NCBI GenBank assembly: GCA_017452115.1
Contig: JAFTNB010000120.1
Location: 1 to 9,211, forward strand
From: Alphaproteobacteria bacterium
Lineage (GTDB): Bacteria > Pseudomonadota > Alphaproteobacteria > RF32 > CAG-239
Reading direction: 5' to 3'
Length of the DNA: 9,211 nt
Under the pieces are notes generated by a model that ran no database searches, was not told the origin of the DNA, and saw only the letters and a program-made list of their open reading frames with translations. This document shows, one piece after another, positions 1 through 6,059 of the stretch. Every line of letters starts with the position of its first letter. The stretch's first letter is position 1. Both the position numbers and the translations under genes were made by a program.

Positions 1-87
1 AATTGTTCCATACATAAGAATTTTTAACATAATTAGTTTATTTTAAAATGGACTATATTTTATTTTTGGTTAGAAATCAAGTTTTAA

Positions 88-516
88 CTATTTGTAATAA
101 TATTCATCTCGTAAGCGTTTTTCTCGAACCAAATTTGTTGAAGAAGAGGTTTTGTTCTTAATAAATGTTTGAGTATTACGCAAAGCATTCCGATATTTAA
201 CTGCATTCTTTGCGGCATTGGTTTGAGCTAAAAAATAATTATCCCCCAAATATTTGCAAATTCCGACAATTGCTAAATTAATATTGTATTTCAAGTTATA
301 TTTTTTGCTACGACTGTATTTGTTATTGGGTAAACAATCAACGGCATTCAAAATATTAGAATATGTCGTAAGTTTATCAACAGATGGCGGTATTTTCGGA
401 AGTTCTTTTTTGTGTAAAATATCCTTAAACAGGTCATCAGCCTTTTGCTCGTAAAGTTTATTAGATTGTGGATTTTTGCGTTTATTTTTATCATATTCTT
501 TTTTTAATTTTAGCAC
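88..516 (-). CDS. unrecognised lysine-rich protein, probably the 3' part of a frameshifted gene
   Basis: Open frame of 142 codons from a GTG at 516 to the TAG at 90-88; the GTG has no convincing ribosome site and there is no ATG start near it. The open frame actually extends 5' to a TAA at 555-553, giving ELLAEYNERALEV in front, a charged helix that continues smoothly from the preceding frame. The product is highly basic, Lys/Asn/Tyr-rich, coiled-coil-like at its start (LKLKKEYDKNKRK), with a possible proline-rich hinge (LPKIPPSVDK) and no signal or membrane segment. I assign no function. Best read together with 543-785 as a single broken gene. After its stop, 1-87 holds only AT-rich sequence with no terminator that I can see. 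Confidence 0.45.
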   Translation of the reverse strand: MLKLKKEYDKNKRKNPQSNKLYEQKADDLFKDILHKKELPKIPPSVDKLTTYSNILNAVDCLPNNKYSRSKKYNLKYNINLAIVGICKYLGDNYFLAQTNAAKNAVKYRNALRNTQTFIKNKTSSSTNLVREKRLRDEYYYK

Positions 517-542
517 TTCAAGAGCTCGTTCATTATATTCTG

Positions 543-785
543 CTAAAAGTTCTTACGATAATCATCCAGCAAATCACAAAAATCCGTTGCCTGATATACT
601 TCTTGCACTGTTGGCACAGAAGCTTCAAAAACATTTAATTGACGATTAGATTGGGCTGCCTGCCAATGTTGTTGCTGAAAATGGCGGATTGACTTATTAA
701 CTGCAATATTTTTATCATTATAACATGCAGATAATGCCTCATTAATCAGGCGATACATTTGACTATAACTAATATCCACATTCAT
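543..785 (-). CDS. unrecognised protein, probably the 5' part of a frameshifted gene
   Basis: I do not recognise this 80-aa product (MNVDISYSQMYRLINEAL...). It is mostly polar and predicted helical by eye, with a Gln-rich stretch (FQQQHWQAAQSNRQ, about residues 35-48), no signal peptide and no membrane segment. The ATG at 785 has GGAG 7 nt upstream, which is better than the in-frame TTG at 800. It ends DDYRKNF at a TAG, but moving one base in the AA at 554-553 gives DDYRKELLAEYNERALEV and runs straight into the next frame. This is therefore probably the first third of a 232-aa protein. The gap to the secreted-protein gene upstream is 65 nt with no terminator seen. Confidence 0.5.
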   Translation of the reverse strand: MNVDISYSQMYRLINEALSACYNDKNIAVNKSIRHFQQQHWQAAQSNRQLNVFEASVPTVQEVYQATDFCDLLDDYRKNF

Positions 786-850
786 TGATACTCTCCACAA
801 TGATGTTCAGATAACAATATAGCACAGATATTATTAAAATGCGAGAAAAA

Positions 851-1453
851 TTAGTCTTGCAGAATACATTTACCATTCAGTTCTTTGATATAACCAACAG
901 GACAGAACTTTAGAACACAATAAGTTAACGGTTTTCCGGCAAGCTTAATTTTATCATCTTCAACTAATGTACGATTTCGGCAATTGCTACATTCTTTATC
1001 GCTTACCATTTGTACATTCATAACTACATTGCAACTATATTCAATACCAATATTGTCTTTAAACGTTGCAGTTTGTTCGGTACTTTGGATTTGACAATAA
1101 TTGATATTGGAAATAAGGTCGTTAAACTCTGTTTTAAATTCTTCTGTTCCTTGTAAATAATTTATAATTATTTTTATTTTATTTTGAGGAATACGACAGT
1201 GCAATAAATATTCTTCAACAACACCAATAGAAAAATCACATAAATTATTTTCATCAATACCAATAATTTTTTGCTGAAGATTAATTTTTTCTTCGCCAAA
1301 ATGAAATGTTTTTATATTTTGCATTGGTGTGCAGTCGGTTAATTTTTCTATATAATCACTATCAACAAAAGCAAATGCTGGCATAAACTTATCAGAAGCA
1401 TAAACTTCTTTATATAAAGAAAACATACATAAAAACATTATAATTTTTTTCAT
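851..1453 (-). CDS. small secreted cysteine-rich protein, unrecognised
   Basis: I do not recognise a family. The 200-aa product starts MKKIIMFLCMFSLY, a positively charged then hydrophobic segment, and VYA-SDKF gives a plausible signal-peptidase I site after Ala19, so export to the periplasm or beyond is likely. The mature part contains ten Cys (41, 72, 86, 120, 141, 155, 158, 179, 184, 196), an even number that fits disulfide pairing, with one CxxC (155-158) and a C-terminal cluster CVLKFCPVGY...GKC resembling small Cys-rich extracellular modules. No catalytic motif, lipobox or membrane segment after the signal is seen. The start is fixed by a consensus AAGGAGG site. It is last in line after comF (16-nt gap) and is more AT-rich and Asn/Lys/Ile-rich than the genes before it. 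Confidence 0.75.
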   Translation of the reverse strand: MKKIIMFLCMFSLYKEVYASDKFMPAFAFVDSDYIEKLTDCTPMQNIKTFHFGEEKINLQQKIIGIDENNLCDFSIGVVEEYLLHCRIPQNKIKIIINYLQGTEEFKTEFNDLISNINYCQIQSTEQTATFKDNIGIEYSCNVVMNVQMVSDKECSNCRNRTLVEDDKIKLAGKPLTYCVLKFCPVGYIKELNGKCILQD

Positions 1454-1458
1454 TATTT

Positions 1459-1465
1459 CCTCCTT
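1459..1465 (-). promoter_or_regulatory. consensus-strength ribosome binding site
   Basis: AAGGAGG followed by a 5-nt spacer (AAATA) and the ATG at 1453. It is the strongest Shine-Dalgarno match in the window and decides the start of the secreted ten-cysteine protein over an upstream in-frame alternative at 1486. It lies in the 16-nt gap after the comF stop. Confidence 0.8.
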
Positions 1466-1469
1466 CTGT

Positions 1470-2189
1470 TTAGCAGACACGAGCAATAGTCAAAGCATCC
1501 ACCGAAGCGGCTCCAGCTTTGTGCAAAGCAAGGGCGCATTCTTTTAATGTTGATCCGGTAGTCATAACATCATCAACCAACACAACATGTTTACCGCGAA
1601 TTTTTTCCGGAGATTTAATTTGAAAAGCATTACGAACATTTTTAATACGTGCAGCACCGGAAAATTCAACTTGAGGTCTGGTTTTTATATGTCGTTGTAT
1701 TGCAGTATACTCAACAGGTAGTCCACTCCTTTTACTTAACTGATTACACAATAATGCTGATTGGTTATATCGTCGTTTAAGCAAACGAGTATAATGTAAC
1801 GGAACCGGAACCAAAACTTCTGCTCCGCTATTCCATATATCTTTACCAGCATTATACATCCAATCACCTAAAACTTTAGCATTTTCGGTTTTATCTAAAA
1901 ATTTAAAGCTTAATATCATATTTTTAGACTTATCATCATACCGAAAAGCAGAACGGCTATAACGGAAATGGGGTTTTAACTCTTGCAAACAAGAAGCGCA
2001 ATATACCATACTGCCGGATGGTTTTTCATCTAAAGGACGTCCACATTTTTCACAATAAGGACGGCTTATAAAATTAATTTCATTAAAACATTCAGGACAA
2101 AGACCATCTTCCGTACCAGCCAAAATCTTACCACATTTAATGCAGCGAGGCGGTAAAAAAGCGTTTAAAACAGAAGATAAAAGCCTCAT
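1470..2189 (-). CDS. comF: ComF-family protein (zinc finger plus phosphoribosyltransferase fold)
   Basis: ComF/GntX-type protein, cytosolic, associated in other bacteria with DNA uptake and single-strand DNA handling during transformation. The 239-aa product has an N-terminal double zinc-ribbon with four CxxC pairs (Cys16/19, 31/34, 46/49, 64/67). The phosphoribosyltransferase fold follows: LVPVPLHYTRLLKRRYNQS in the middle, typical of the family, and the PRPP-binding loop VDDVMTTGST with Asp206-Asp207 near the C-terminus. Length is normal for the family. The ATG comes 1 nt after the sucD stop, so it is probably coupled; its own ribosome site is weak. A competence role in this organism is inference: no other competence gene is in view, and orphan ComF proteins are common in alphaproteobacteria. 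Confidence 0.92.
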   Translation of the reverse strand: MRLLSSVLNAFLPPRCIKCGKILAGTEDGLCPECFNEINFISRPYCEKCGRPLDEKPSGSMVYCASCLQELKPHFRYSRSAFRYDDKSKNMILSFKFLDKTENAKVLGDWMYNAGKDIWNSGAEVLVPVPLHYTRLLKRRYNQSALLCNQLSKRSGLPVEYTAIQRHIKTRPQVEFSGAARIKNVRNAFQIKSPEKIRGKHVVLVDDVMTTGSTLKECALALHKAGAASVDALTIARVC

Positions 2190-2190
2190 C

Positions 2191-3063
2191 TTAACCAGCC
2201 ATTTTTTGTAGTTCTTCGTGAATTTGCCCTATCCGATTGACAACAATCATACCGGATTTACTCATTGCTTCTTTTTTATCTTGAACAGAAACATAGCCTT
2301 GGGTAATTATATCTCCAGCATATCCCATCTTATGTCCTAAAGGAACCGCATTACCTGCAACAAAGCTAATTATAGGCTTTTTATGCTCTAAAGATTGATA
2401 GTAATATGCAGCCTCTTCTTCAAAACTTCCTCCCAATTGTCCAATAAGTACAACTGCATCAGTATCATCATCATTCATAAACGCTTTTAAAGTATCGACA
2501 AAATCAATACCAATCATCATATCATCCCCAAGACCAATCACCGTAGATTGTCCTAATCCTGCTTTTTTTGTTTCTATCACGGCTTCATAAGTTAAAGTTG
2601 ACGAACGAGATACTATACCAATATGCCCTTGATTATGAATATTTTCAGGAAAAATACCTAATCGTGCAACTCCAGGTGTGATAATTCCGGGGGTGTTGGG
2701 ACCTATAAGCTTGGTATTACTACCTTTAAGAATTGATTTTATCTCCATCATATCGCGCAGAGGTACACTATCGGCAATGCAAACTACTAAATCAAGTTCT
2801 GCTTCCGCGGCTTCAATTACAGCTTCTTTTACGGAACGAGCGGGCACATACATTACACTGGCGTTAGCTCCGGTAGCGGCTACTGCTTCTTTTACTGTAT
2901 TAAAAACCGGCATGCCTAAATGTTCATTTCCGCCTTTTCCGGGGGTAACTCCAGCTACAACATTTGTTCCATAATCTAAAGAACGGCGGATATGGAAAGT
3001 TGCTTGAGTACCGGTAATACCTTGGCAAAGGACTTTAGTATGTTGATTGACCAGAATTGACAT
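2191..3063 (-). CDS. sucD: SucD-like succinyl-CoA ligase alpha subunit lacking the phospho-histidine
   Basis: The family joins succinate and CoA using NTP through a phospho-histidine in this subunit. The 290-aa frame has normal length and is about half identical to E. coli SucD by eye: GVTPGKGG (38-45), VFNTVKEAVAATGA (53-66), VSRS.TLTYEAV and GGSFEEEAA are all recognisable. However, the catalytic GHAG motif reads GYAG (Tyr248, codon 2322-2320), the partner Glu of IGEIGG is Gln209 (codon 2439-2437), GPNCPG reads GPNTPG (Thr124), SRSGTLT reads SRSSTLT (Ser155), and GxGGDP reads GLGDDM. The coenzyme-binding GxTGxQG reads GITGTQA. So the ligase reaction is not expected. The ATG shares its A with the sucC stop (TAATG), with GAGG upstream. 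The intact frame suggests either recent decay or a retained non-catalytic role. Confidence 0.9.
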   Translation of the reverse strand: MSILVNQHTKVLCQGITGTQATFHIRRSLDYGTNVVAGVTPGKGGNEHLGMPVFNTVKEAVAATGANASVMYVPARSVKEAVIEAAEAELDLVVCIADSVPLRDMMEIKSILKGSNTKLIGPNTPGIITPGVARLGIFPENIHNQGHIGIVSRSSTLTYEAVIETKKAGLGQSTVIGLGDDMMIGIDFVDTLKAFMNDDDTDAVVLIGQLGGSFEEEAAYYYQSLEHKKPIISFVAGNAVPLGHKMGYAGDIITQGYVSVQDKKEAMSKSGMIVVNRIGQIHEELQKMAG

Positions 3064-3425
3064 TAATCATTTTCCTCTACTGCTTTTATCAGAATATCTA
3101 CAGCTGTTTCCATATCATCAGCAATAATTATAGGTAATTTTGAATGCTCTAAAATCTCTTTAGCTTCATCTTTATTAGTCCCCTCAAAACGGACAACCAA
3201 CGGGACATTCAATCCAACTTCTGAAGCAGCAGCTATAATTCCTTCAGCAATTAAATTACAACGCAAAAATCCGCCAAGAATATTAATTAAAATACCTTCG
3301 ACACGAGGGTTAGTCATAATAATCTTAATACCGGAAGCAATTTTATCCTTATCAACACCACCCTTTACATTTAGAAAGCATGACATACCGCTGCCTTTGC
3401 TCTGCAGCAAATCAAGTGCAGCCAT
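3063..3425 (-). CDS. C-terminal fragment of the sucC-like gene (CoA-ligase domain)
   Basis: After the in-frame TAA the first usable start codon is the ATG at 3425, which lies inside the conserved NGxGxAM motif. A protein started there (120 aa) would lack the GNIGCIVNG segment that begins the domain. It keeps ILINILGGFLRCN (family: VLVNIFGGIVRCD) and ends with the typical Ala/Val-rich tail. There is no clear ribosome site for it. Its stop overlaps the sucD ATG by 1 nt (TAATG), preserving the normal sucC-sucD junction. Independent expression is doubtful. Confidence 0.4.
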   Translation of the reverse strand: MAALDLLQSKGSGMSCFLNVKGGVDKDKIASGIKIIMTNPRVEGILINILGGFLRCNLIAEGIIAAASEVGLNVPLVVRFEGTNKDEAKEILEHSKLPIIIADDMETAVDILIKAVEEND

Positions 3426-3506
3426 AGCTATACCATCACCATTTACAATACAACCGATATTGCCCTCAAAATCACAATAGTTAAATCCATACTTTTTTGC
3501 TTTATT

Positions 3507-4265
3507 TTATTGATCATCTTCTTCATATTCATCTTCTAAATTTCTGATTTCCGGCTGACGATATAAAGCATTTTTATCAAAAGATATTTTTGCATCAAGT
3601 GCAATTAAAGAACCATTACGTTTAATGCCGACCGGATTAATTTCTATCATAGAGGCATCGTAAGTAATAAAGGTTTTATGCAAACCTTTAACAAAGGTCT
3701 TTAAACTATTAAAACTTTTAGGTTTCAATTTAAGAAATTCCATAATTTCTTCTAATTGAGTTTTAGAGGCTCCTTTTTTTAAATCAAGGCGTATTTTGAG
3801 AATTTTTTCAGGACAAGTAAGAGCTAATGTTTCAATATCATCACCACCAACTTCTGCAATGAGCAAAGTTAATGCCGGCAACATTCTATCAATTACTAAT
3901 CCAGCATAAAAGATACGATTGACTTTAGCAAATTCTTCTACATAGATACGCCCGACCAGTTTGCCTTTAGGGCCGGTTTGTACAGTAACCAACGTCGAAC
4001 CCAACATTTGCTCGGCATCTAACAAAATAGCACGCCGAGTTTTAGGTAAACGTATTCCACCGCCTTTACCTGCTTTTTTTTCAATAAATCGACCTCGATT
4101 ACGAGCACCGGATTGAATTTGCGATTTCAGCACCCACGGGCCTCTAGAAGATACTTCTCCGGCAACAGTCTTTGCCTCTAACGGAGTATAAGCAATTTTG
4201 CCACGTGGTATCTCAATACCATGACACTTGAGAATTTTTTTAGCCTGATACTCGTGGATATTCAT
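3507..4265 (-). CDS. N-terminal fragment of the sucC-like gene (ATP-grasp domain)
   Basis: If translated as it stands, the first part of the interrupted gene gives 252 residues containing the ATP-grasp domain alone, ending in an acidic tail EDEYEEDDQ. It keeps EINP (208-211) and ALDAK (222-226), where Asn210 and Asp224 correspond to the Mg-coordinating pair of E. coli SucC, but the glycine-rich ATP loop is changed. The ATG at 4265 has GAGG 7 nt upstream, overlapping the end of sufE; a GTG at 4277 overlapping sufE by 4 nt is an unlikely alternative. Without the second domain it cannot form a normal ligase. Confidence 0.6.
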   Translation of the reverse strand: MNIHEYQAKKILKCHGIEIPRGKIAYTPLEAKTVAGEVSSRGPWVLKSQIQSGARNRGRFIEKKAGKGGGIRLPKTRRAILLDAEQMLGSTLVTVQTGPKGKLVGRIYVEEFAKVNRIFYAGLVIDRMLPALTLLIAEVGGDDIETLALTCPEKILKIRLDLKKGASKTQLEEIMEFLKLKPKSFNSLKTFVKGLHKTFITYDASMIEINPVGIKRNGSLIALDAKISFDKNALYRQPEIRNLEDEYEEDDQ

Positions 4266-4273
4266 AATGTTCC

Positions 4274-4684
4274 TCACAAAATGGATGCATAATAACGAAT
4301 TTTTTCGGTCATGGCTCCTAAACCATTGCGGCGACTAGGGCTTAAATGTTCAGACAATCCCAGTTTAGCAAAAATATTTTCAACTTCAATTTCTTTAATT
4401 TGTTGCGGAGTTTTATGTGTAAAAATACTTAAAACAATTGCTATAATTCCCTTAACGATGGCTGCATCACTATCGCCGCGAAAATTTATCAGTTTTTTTC
4501 CAGCTTCTTCTATTACATCCGGAACTAACCAAACTTGTGACTGACAGCCGCTGACTTTCCATTCTTCGCTATGCAATGCAGGCGGTAATTGAGGCAAATG
4601 TTCTCCCAAGTCGATAAGATAACGATACTTGTCTTCCCAATCGTCAAAAAGTTCAAAATTTTCGATTAATTCTTGTATATCCAT
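4274..4684 (-). CDS. sufE: SufE, sulfur acceptor for SufS
   Basis: Accepts the persulfide sulfur from SufS and delivers it to the SufBCD scaffold. The 136-aa product matches E. coli SufE in length (138). The acceptor cysteine is Cys47 in VSGCQSQVWL, and DSDAAIVKG (71-79) and LSPSRRNGLGAM (115-126) are family signatures. The start is the ATG at 4684 (MDIQELIENF), 1 nt after the hydrolase stop, with AAGGTG upstream; longer in-frame reading would run into the hydrolase gene. The stop TGA is followed 8 nt later by the sucC ATG, and that GTGAGG region carries the sucC ribosome site. Placement three genes after sufS, with a hydrolase between, is unusual but the protein itself is canonical. Confidence 0.96.
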   Translation of the reverse strand: MDIQELIENFELFDDWEDKYRYLIDLGEHLPQLPPALHSEEWKVSGCQSQVWLVPDVIEEAGKKLINFRGDSDAAIVKGIIAIVLSIFTHKTPQQIKEIEVENIFAKLGLSEHLSPSRRNGLGAMTEKIRYYASIL

Positions 4685-4685
4685 A

Positions 4686-5528
4686 TTATTCACCTTTTTG
4701 ATATTTTCGAGCGGCATTAGCCAGTGCAGAAAATAAATTTTTAGCTTCGGAGGAACGACGCCATAAATATTCAGGATGCCACTGCACACCAAGCGCAAAC
4801 CAATCCCCACGTATTTCTACGGCTTCAACATTGCCATCAGAAGAACGAGCCGATACAATTATCGGCAAATCATCCGCTAATTCAGCAACGCCTTCACTAT
4901 GTACAGAATTTACCATAATTTCAGGCTTATTACCACATATTATCGCAAGTCTGGTATTTTCGACAATCGCAACGGCATGAGCATCTTGACGTTTGTCAAA
5001 TTTATGAGGTAAGCGACTACAAAGTTCTTGAACTACATTTGTATACATTTTAGCTCCGAAATAACCAGACAACATCTGAAATCCGGCACAAATACCCAAA
5101 ACAGGCAATTGATATTGTTTTGCGACCGAAATAGCATCAAGATATGCTAAAGAGCGTTTTGACACATGATGTGTATCGGGTAATTTTTCAGGAAACAGGT
5201 AATATTCTGCCGGAGAATCGAATGAACCTCCAATCAATAATATTGCATTTAAATCTAAATTGATAATTTGCGAACGAATATTATCATAAGTTAAAAAACG
5301 CAGATTAACATTTTGAGATAACAAAGCCTCAACATATGGCTCATCAATTACATATCCGTCATATCCATTTTCTAAAGCCATAATTATGCCTATATTAGGA
5401 GCATATGGGTTTTCTTTTATATCCGGAAGTCGAAGCTCGCTATCAACTTCCAATATTTTTGCAGGTACGACAAAAGAATCGATATCACGACCAGAAAAAC
5501 GAAAACGTTTAAGATAGATTTTCGACAT
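4686..5528 (-). CDS. class I glutamine amidotransferase-like hydrolase (peptidase C26, PuuD-like)
   Basis: Predicted cytosolic gamma-glutamyl hydrolase of the C26/PuuD family, which cleaves gamma-glutamyl amides such as gamma-glutamyl-GABA. Of 280 residues, about 45-280 form the amidotransferase-like domain. Visible: LIGGSFDSPAEYY (98-110), the nucleophile elbow LGICAGFQ with Cys147, MVNSVHSEGV (205-214), which resembles the PuuD VNSLHGQG segment, and the His-Glu pair in VQWHPE (His251, Glu253). The catalytic triad is therefore complete. An N-terminal stretch of about 43 residues precedes the domain; its role is unknown. The ATG start has TAGGAG upstream. The stop is 1 nt before the sufE ATG and the tail supplies the sufE ribosome site (AAGGTG), so the two are coupled. 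Substrate is not determined by the sequence; a glutathione- or polyamine-related gamma-glutamyl compound is possible. Confidence 0.85.
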   Translation of the reverse strand: MSKIYLKRFRFSGRDIDSFVVPAKILEVDSELRLPDIKENPYAPNIGIIMALENGYDGYVIDEPYVEALLSQNVNLRFLTYDNIRSQIINLDLNAILLIGGSFDSPAEYYLFPEKLPDTHHVSKRSLAYLDAISVAKQYQLPVLGICAGFQMLSGYFGAKMYTNVVQELCSRLPHKFDKRQDAHAVAIVENTRLAIICGNKPEIMVNSVHSEGVAELADDLPIIVSARSSDGNVEAVEIRGDWFALGVQWHPEYLWRRSSEAKNLFSALANAARKYQKGE

Positions 5529-5541
5529 TTAATATTTACTC

Positions 5542-5976
5542 CTAAAACATCTCAAACATCATTTTTGCTTCGTCGCTTAAACACTCAAAAGTCCAAGCTG
5601 GTTCCCAAACTAATTTAACTTTCACCTCGCCAACACCGTCAAGAGCAGCTACAGCCTCAGCAGCTTGCGCGGGCAATATTCCGGCAACAGGGCAGGTTGG
5701 AGCCGTTACAGTCATATCAATTTCAACATTACCATTATCTAAAATACGGATATCATAAATTAACCCCATATCCCAAATATTTATCATTATTTCAGGATCT
5801 GAAACCGTTTTAAGAGCATTAACAATATCCTCTTTAGCGGCAATATGAGAACCTTTCGGCAATGGATTGCCAAGATTTACCTTATAATCTTTATCCGGAA
5901 ACGGTTGTACCATTGCATCAAGTAAATTTGCTTCATCAAGAGAGATTTCATTATCTGAATCTTGTTCATCTGACAT
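5542..5976 (-). CDS. sufT: SUF-associated DUF59/MIP18-family protein (SufT-like)
   Basis: Small cytosolic Fe-S maturation factor of the DUF59 (MIP18/PaaD-like) family, commonly encoded in alphaproteobacterial suf operons after sufS. The 144-aa product has an acidic, low-complexity N-terminal tail (about residues 1-35) followed by the DUF59 core: SDPEIMINIWDMGLIYDI (59-76), then the conserved cysteine in TAPTCPVAG (Cys95), then the SUF-type C-terminal segment LVWEPAWTFECLSDEAKMM. The usual motif is DPEIPVNIYDLGLIY; the present MINIWDM is a mild variant. The start is an ATG with AAAGGT just upstream. It follows sufS after an 83-nt gap that contains a palindrome, and precedes the hydrolase by 13 nt. 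The family role in cluster maturation is established, but the exact client is unknown. The symbol is by family position; E. coli has no sufT in its suf operon. Confidence 0.9.
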   Translation of the reverse strand: MSDEQDSDNEISLDEANLLDAMVQPFPDKDYKVNLGNPLPKGSHIAAKEDIVNALKTVSDPEIMINIWDMGLIYDIRILDNGNVEIDMTVTAPTCPVAGILPAQAAEAVAALDGVGEVKVKLVWEPAWTFECLSDEAKMMFEMF

Positions 5977-5988
5977 TATATTACCTTT

Positions 5989-6000
5989 CAGAAATTTCTG
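5989..6000. promoter_or_regulatory. 12-nt perfect palindrome upstream of the DUF59 gene
   Basis: CAGAAATTTCTG is an exact inverted repeat with no loop, placed immediately 5' of the AAAGGT ribosome site of the DUF59 gene and just downstream of a weak promoter-like pair. The lack of a loop argues against an RNA hairpin and fits a dimeric regulator site better. I cannot name a regulator, and a 12-nt AT-rich palindrome can occur by chance. Confidence 0.3.
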
Positions 6001-6006
6001 TGGTAA

Positions 6007-6035
6007 GATATACGACTTTTGATAAGAAAATGCAA
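6007..6035 (-). promoter_or_regulatory. weak promoter-like pair in the sufS-DUF59 gap
   Basis: On the minus strand TTGCAT (6035-6030) and TATATC (6012-6007) are separated by exactly 17 nt, in the only sizeable gap (83 nt) of the suf block. The matches to sigma-70 consensus are poor (TTG of the -35 and TATA of the -10), and such pairs are frequent in AT-rich DNA. A start here would fall close to the palindrome at 6000-5989. It could be an internal promoter for the DUF59-to-comF part of the unit, but this is a guess. Confidence 0.22.
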
Positions 6036-6059
6036 GTATTCCGCGGCTTTTATTCAGAA

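Larger units (their letters stand above)
3063..4265 (-). pseudogene. sucC: sucC-like succinyl-CoA ligase beta subunit, interrupted by an in-frame TAA
   Basis: The full reading from the ATG at 4265 (MNIHEYQAKK) to the stop at 3063 is 401 codons, close to family length (E. coli 388 aa), but codon 253 (3509-3507) is TAA. Frame is kept on both sides: after the stop it reads NKAKKYGFNY, then GNIGCIVNGDGIAM, which is the second (CoA-ligase) domain. The TAA sits in the interdomain linker, where relatives have a Glu-rich stretch, so one G-to-T change from GAA is the simplest origin. Several motifs are also eroded: the ATP loop usually HAGGRG reads QSGARNRG, STEGG reads AEVGG, and GGEPANFLDVGGG reads GSGMSCFLNVKGG. 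Mg-binding Asn210 and Asp224 and the Glu208 before them remain. This looks like decay or altered function. A read error is the main alternative for the stop, but cannot explain the motif loss. Confidence 0.85.

Noticed and set aside
1..87. Possible terminator after the last minus-strand gene
   Set aside because: T-rich and A-rich runs are present but I find no GC-containing stem to pair with them.
254..454. Plus-strand open frame with a hydrophobic Leu/Tyr-rich start
   Set aside because: It is the antisense of the Lys/Asn-rich frame, which produces Leu/Phe-rich shadows automatically; no ribosome site was seen.
786..850. A -10-like TATATT in the gap before the gene at 785
   Set aside because: No acceptable -35 at 16-18 nt upstream, and such hexamers are expected by chance in AT-rich DNA.
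2678..2974. Plus-strand open frame of 98 codons opposite sucD
   Set aside because: Lies wholly antisense to a conserved SucD reading, has low-complexity Ser/Ala/Thr content and no recognisable motif.
2191..3063. FdrA-type or malate-CoA ligase identity for the SucD-like protein
   Set aside because: Length, the GVTPGKGG, VFNTV and TLTYEAV motifs and the TAATG junction with sucC all fit SucD directly. The changes are at isolated catalytic sites and not a different family layout.
3507..3509. Reassigned TAA (variant genetic code) to explain the sucC stop
   Set aside because: sufC, sufS, the hydrolase, sucD, comF and the secreted protein all end at TAA at the expected family length, so TAA is a working stop here.
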